This document shows, piece after piece, positions 6,937 through 9,360 of a DNA stretch of 9,360 nucleotides. The stretch spans positions 1 through 9,360 of the forward strand of contig JABSPC010000353.1 in the NCBI GenBank assembly GCA_013215515.1. Reading direction: 5' to 3'. The notes beneath the pieces are model-generated. The model worked only from the letters and a program-made list of their open reading frames with translations. It did not search any database and was not told the DNA's origin. Numbering within the stretch: the first letter of the stretch is position 1; each line of letters begins with the position of its first letter. This DNA comes from Crocinitomicaceae bacterium (GTDB lineage Bacteria; Bacteroidota; Bacteroidia; Flavobacteriales_D; Crocinitomicaceae). The position numbers and the translations under genes are program-made.

Positions 6937-6952
6937 TTTCCTTCGTGTTCCT
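6934..6952 (+). repeat. Left copy of a perfect 19-bp direct repeat
   Basis: TAGTTTCCTTCGTGTTCCT, identical to 7505-7523. The duplicated element fragment starts right at its end (6952). Together the two copies bracket 552 bp, which suggests a target or attachment-site duplication. Confidence 0.75.
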
Positions 6953-7304
6953 TGGAGCATTTTTAAAGCCTTCAAGACCGTTTTTGATAAATTGTTGCTG
7001 ATTCATTGAAAAAAGTTTTTATAACTATTAGACACAAATATATCTTTTGGCTTTCAATCAAGCAAGAACTATAGGCTTTATTTATCCCTTATAATTGTCT
7101 ATTTATGCATAGAACAAGAACTTTTATTTGTTTTAACCCCTTGTAGTTATGAAAATAGGCGAGATTATATCTAATTTGAGAAAAGACAGAAAATGGTCAC
7201 AAACTGATTTAGCTGAGAAAACTGGTATTTCTCAAGTTATGGTTGGAAAATATGAGAGAGGTGATGCGGCCCCGTCAATTGATGTAGCTAAAAACATCGC
7301 AGAC
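6952..7304 (+). mobile_element. Remnant of a second, related element: ATPase start, divergent promoter and XRE start
   Basis: These 353 bp align without gaps to 4281-4633, with 11 substitutions (about 97% identity). The copy covers the first 18 codons of the ATPase gene (minus strand, 6952-7006, no differences), the divergent promoter region (7007-7148, seven differences) and the first 52 codons of the XRE gene (7149-7304, four differences, all synonymous). Similarity stops abruptly at both ends. At the left end GTTCCTT is shared, so a microhomology junction is possible. Confidence 0.9.
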
Positions 7305-7355
7305 CGCAGCCCAAGGCGACCCAGCGGCGAGCAAATTAAGCAACGGTGGATGTGA
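7149..7355 (+). pseudogene. Truncated HTH-XRE regulator gene (second copy)
   Basis: The first 52 residues are identical to the intact regulator at 4478 and keep the whole recognition helix. After NIAD the frame enters unrelated GC-richer sequence and adds only 16 residues (RSPRRPSGEQIKQRWM) before a stop at 7353-7355. It lacks the end of the HTH domain and the dimerisation tail. A folded HTH fragment acting as a decoy is possible, but a dead gene is more likely. Its promoter region is still present upstream. Confidence 0.85.
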
Positions 7356-7412
7356 TAACAGACAGAGTAGTTGCGACTGAGGACGACAAACGAATCAGGC
7401 GAAAAAAGCATT

Positions 7413-7463
7413 AAAAACAAGAACGGCAACCGTAGGGCTGCCGCTTTGTATATTCTTGTTTTT
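7413..7463. terminator. Large hairpin, probable bidirectional terminator
   Basis: AAAAACAAGAA (7413-7423) pairs perfectly with TTCTTGTTTTT (7453-7463). Inside it CGGCA (7424-7428) pairs with TGCCG (7439-7443) around a short loop. T-rich ends lie on both strands, so it could terminate the leftward toxin-immunity operon and anything arriving from the left. Confidence 0.6.
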
Positions 7464-7504
7464 ATGTCTTTTTGACGCTGTGAGCTTTAGGACGAAGACC
7501 GAAT

Positions 7505-7523
7505 TAGTTTCCTTCGTGTTCCT
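7505..7523 (+). repeat. Right copy of a perfect 19-bp direct repeat
   Basis: Identical to 6934-6952. It ends 19 bp before the stop of the GldL-like gene, on the far side of the element remnant and the GC-richer segment. Confidence 0.75.
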
Positions 7524-7541
7524 CAGACCCCAATCGGAACG

Positions 7542-7934
7542 CTAGTGTCCAGTTCTCTCTAGGGTTGTCCGGTGGTAATAAATAGTAAAATAGATTATAA
7601 AAGTTACAACGTAAACTAAAAGTCCTATTTTATTATACGGGTGTCCATTATTAAATAAAACACCTCCTATCAACGTTACTAACCATATACCTCCCATGAT
7701 ACTAAGCACCTTATTCAAAGTATTTCTCTCTTTCCGCCTCATAACTCCATTGATACAATATGCTTGAAGCCCCGCAGATGGAACCAGTATTAATATTGAA
7801 GCAAATGGCCAATGTATAATTTGAAACAGTACACCTAGAACCAACGCAATTCCCCAAATTATAACAGGTCTTATTTTAAAAAAAAATTGATGTTTTTTAT
7901 CAATAAATTCTTGGTCTAAAATGTTTTCTTCCAT
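7542..7934 (-). CDS. Small four-helix membrane protein, GldL-like
   Basis: A 130-residue protein with four hydrophobic segments at about 21-43, 45-63, 78-96 and 103-122. The first pair contains VLFQIIHWPFAS, close to the K-I-M-H-W-P-G-A-S signature of GldL, the proton-channel subunit of the gliding and type IX secretion motor in Bacteroidota. It lacks the long cytoplasmic C-terminal region of true GldL (over 200 residues), so it belongs to the short GldL-related proteins of unknown role rather than the motor. It is the third gene of the leftward operon, 18 bp after the MORN lipoprotein gene. Its position makes a role in immunity or toxin delivery conceivable, but unproven. Confidence 0.75.
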   Translation of the reverse strand: MEENILDQEFIDKKHQFFFKIRPVIIWGIALVLGVLFQIIHWPFASILILVPSAGLQAYCINGVMRRKERNTLNKVLSIMGGIWLVTLIGGVLFNNGHPYNKIGLLVYVVTFIIYFTIYYHRTTLERTGH

Positions 7935-7952
7935 TCTATACTTATTGTCATT

Positions 7953-8738
7953 TTATTTAACATCAATCCCATTACCCATTATAAACATTGTGTCTAGCAT
8001 TGGAACATAAAAATCAATAAAATACTTTCCTTCTAGTAAACCATCGAACTCCAGTTTACGATTATCATTGAATTGGTAATTTTTTACAACACTTTTAACT
8101 ATAGTATCGTCAGTATCAAAATTAACTAGAAGATACTTGATGTCTTCCCTTTTTGATTCATCTCCATAAACCTTAAAATCAATACTAAATTCTTCTTGTG
8201 GAGAAATTATTAGCTTCTCCAGTAAAACTGCCTTTTCGGAAAAGAAATCTCCTCTTTTTCCATTTTCATTGAAATGCGTATAAAATTTTGTTGTATCATC
8301 TTCAACATATCCAAAACTTGAAACGCTACCGTCTTCTCTATAGAAATGATATGTTCCATTTTCCTTACCTCCCACAAAACATTCAGTTTTTCTTATCTCT
8401 TCAAGACTAGTATCATAGAAATAAGAAAATTTACCAGATTTCAAATCATTTTTATAATTGCCTTTAGATTTCAAATTACCTGATTCATAATAAGATTCAA
8501 AATCACCATACTTCTTTCCATGCACAAATTGATATTTAGAATGCAAATTCTCATTTTTATAATACAACTTGACTAATCCATGTACTAAGCTATCATTATC
8601 AATGGAGCTTATTGCCCTTACCTCTCCGCTGTCATAATACGATGTTACTTCTTTGCTCTTTGACGTTTCTTCTTTGTTCCCTGTGGTACAAGCAGTAAAC
8701 ATTAAAGACAATATTGAAAATAATACAATGAATCTCAT
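7953..8738 (-). CDS. MORN/YwqK-type repeat lipoprotein, candidate immunity protein
   Basis: A 261-residue protein. The N-terminus is a lipoprotein signal peptide: MRFIVLFSILSLMFTAC with the lipidated Cys at 17, followed by a Thr/Ser/Lys-rich linker. Residues about 33-165 hold five to six MORN-like repeats of about 22 residues, with the pattern Y-Y-x-x-G-x-x-x-x-x-x-Y-x-x-x-x-x-x-G (YYDSGEV, YYKNENL, YYESGNLKSKGNYK, FYREDGSVSSFGYV). The last 90 residues lack repeats. Proteins with YwqK-like repeats are often encoded just after polymorphic toxins and annotated as their antitoxins. The start lies 3 bp after the stop of the preceding gene, so the pair is translationally close. The likely location is the periplasmic face of a membrane. 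The immunity role is inferred from position and family habit. Confidence 0.8.
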   Translation of the reverse strand: MRFIVLFSILSLMFTACTTGNKEETSKSKEVTSYYDSGEVRAISSIDNDSLVHGLVKLYYKNENLHSKYQFVHGKKYGDFESYYESGNLKSKGNYKNDLKSGKFSYFYDTSLEEIRKTECFVGGKENGTYHFYREDGSVSSFGYVEDDTTKFYTHFNENGKRGDFFSEKAVLLEKLIISPQEEFSIDFKVYGDESKREDIKYLLVNFDTDDTIVKSVVKNYQFNDNRKLEFDGLLEGKYFIDFYVPMLDTMFIMGNGIDVK

Positions 8739-8741
8739 GGT

Positions 8742-9360
8742 TTAATTATTTTTTTCTTCATAAGTTTTAGCGGCATTAAATTCACTTGCTGATGAAGCCG
8801 TTACTATAGGATCATCTTCTCCTTCTACACCAGGTTTCGCTTTTTCATAAGTATAAAATGAATCTCCACTATATTTTATTTTCGAATAATTGTACCCTCC
8901 CTTTGAGTAAGTAGATGAGTTATCCTTTTCTCTCATCCAATTTGGACCTCTAGAATGAATTACTGGCTTCTGCTTAACTGCCTTTTGTGCCGAGCCACTA
9001 ATGGAATTATTCCTTTGTGTTTCTGTCGTAGTTTCATTTCCTGGTGGTCCAATATCAAATAAGTCATCAATAATTTCATTAATCGATGGCACTGAATTCA
9101 CACCATATGCATCTAAAGCCTTATTCGTTTTTTGATACATCTTTACAATATCTTTCGGATCACTCAAGTCAAACTTTGGGCGAGAACCAACTCTCGAGCC
9201 CCCTTTAGAGGCTCCGACTAAATCAGCATCTACTTCACCAGATGGTTTTCCGTGAACCGCAGCGTTATCCACTTTATGCCCATTTTCATCGGAAATAAGT
9301 GTATGTCCACCATAATCCGTTTTATCACCTTCGCCCATCATTTTCCTAGTCATTTCAAAG
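8742..9360 (-). CDS. Hydrophilic protein, possible polymorphic-toxin C-terminal tip (open at the right edge)
   Basis: At least 203 residues from an ATG at 9353, but the frame is still open upstream (Phe-Glu before that Met), so the gene may continue to the right. No catalytic motif is recognised. Visible stretches are DYGGHTLISDENGHKVDNAA near the start, a helical part FDLSDPKDIVKMYQKTNKAL, a Pro/Gly-rich turn (DIGPPGNETTTET) and a Ser/Tyr/Lys-rich end (KGGYNYSKIKYSGDSFYTYE). There is no signal peptide. The low-complexity, Gly/Asn/Ser-rich composition is typical of RHS or other polymorphic-toxin tips, and the next gene is a YwqK-like lipoprotein only 3 bp away, the usual toxin-immunity order. 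It may alternatively be a free-standing secreted effector. The product name is tentative. Confidence 0.55.
   Translation of the reverse strand, partial: FEMTRKMMGEGDKTDYGGHTLISDENGHKVDNAAVHGKPSGEVDADLVGASKGGSRVGSRPKFDLSDPKDIVKMYQKTNKALDAYGVNSVPSINEIIDDLFDIGPPGNETTTETQRNNSISGSAQKAVKQKPVIHSRGPNWMREKDNSSTYSKGGYNYSKIKYSGDSFYTYEKAKPGVEGEDDPIVTASSASEFNAAKTYEEKNN

Larger units (their letters stand above)
7305..7541. other. Non-coding, GC-richer segment of unknown origin
   Basis: From 7305 the composition changes abruptly (CGCAGCCCAAGGCGACCC and onward) compared with the AT-rich neighbours on both sides. I see no credible gene in any frame. The segment holds a strong hairpin (7413-7463) and the right copy of the 19-bp repeat. 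It may be the non-coding end of another mobile element that recombined into the XRE gene. Confidence 0.6.

Noticed and set aside
6861..6950. Integron attC site after fic
   Set aside because: ACTTAAC fits the RYYYAAC core and a fold-back structure is present, but no GTTRRRY partner follows at the right distance, and neither recombinase shows an obvious IntI character.
7232..7429. Minus-strand ORF across the truncated XRE gene
   Set aside because: It spans a recombination junction between unrelated sequences and has no start or composition signals of a gene.
1..9360. CRISPR arrays, tRNA or rRNA genes
   Set aside because: No regularly spaced repeats with spacers and no cloverleaf or rRNA-like sequence were seen on either strand.

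Overview
The window looks like a stretch of accessory DNA from a low-GC member of the Bacteroidota, probably a flavobacterium-like organism. This rests on AT-rich coding with few Shine-Dalgarno leaders, an RHS core of the kind common in that phylum, a GldL-like membrane protein, and a paired tyrosine-recombinase module of Bacteroidota type. No database was searched; all family calls come from reading motifs.

Left flank (1-752, minus strand): the C-terminal part of an RHS/YD-repeat protein, comprising the conserved core and a glycine-rich variable tip. It has no in-frame start and no YD-repeat body, so it looks like a displaced ('orphan') RHS tip or an RHS gene cut by the neighbouring element.

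Centre-left (about 727-4813): a probable mobile-element backbone. Reading leftwards it holds a 539-residue P-loop ATPase, a canonical XerD-like recombinase with all catalytic residues, and a second recombinase lacking several catalytic residues. It ends at a rho-independent terminator. A HTH-XRE regulator is transcribed divergently from a 142-bp shared promoter region. Five copies of GTTACGC lie between the ATPase and the recombinase genes.

Centre-right (4825-6945, plus strand): apparent cargo made of small defence or addiction-type genes. These are an antitoxin, a frameshifted and truncated ParE/RelE toxin remnant, an acidic protein of unknown function, and a class II Fic AMP-transferase with its inhibitory motif. 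Similar short sequences follow three of these ORFs, suggesting modular exchange.

Duplicated junction (6952-7541): 353 bp that repeat the start of the ATPase gene, the divergent promoter and the first 52 codons of the XRE gene. The match is about 97% with no gaps, and all four coding differences are synonymous. This is best read as the remnant of a second, related element. A perfect 19-bp direct repeat brackets it, and the segment after the truncated XRE gene is GC-richer and non-coding, with a strong hairpin.

Right flank (7542-9360, minus strand): a tight three-gene operon. It starts with a hydrophilic protein that may be the tip of a longer polymorphic toxin entering from the right. A MORN/YwqK-type lipoprotein follows as a candidate immunity protein, then a four-helix GldL-like membrane protein. 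With the orphan RHS tip at the far left, the whole window resembles a polymorphic-toxin locus interrupted by one or two related mobile elements.
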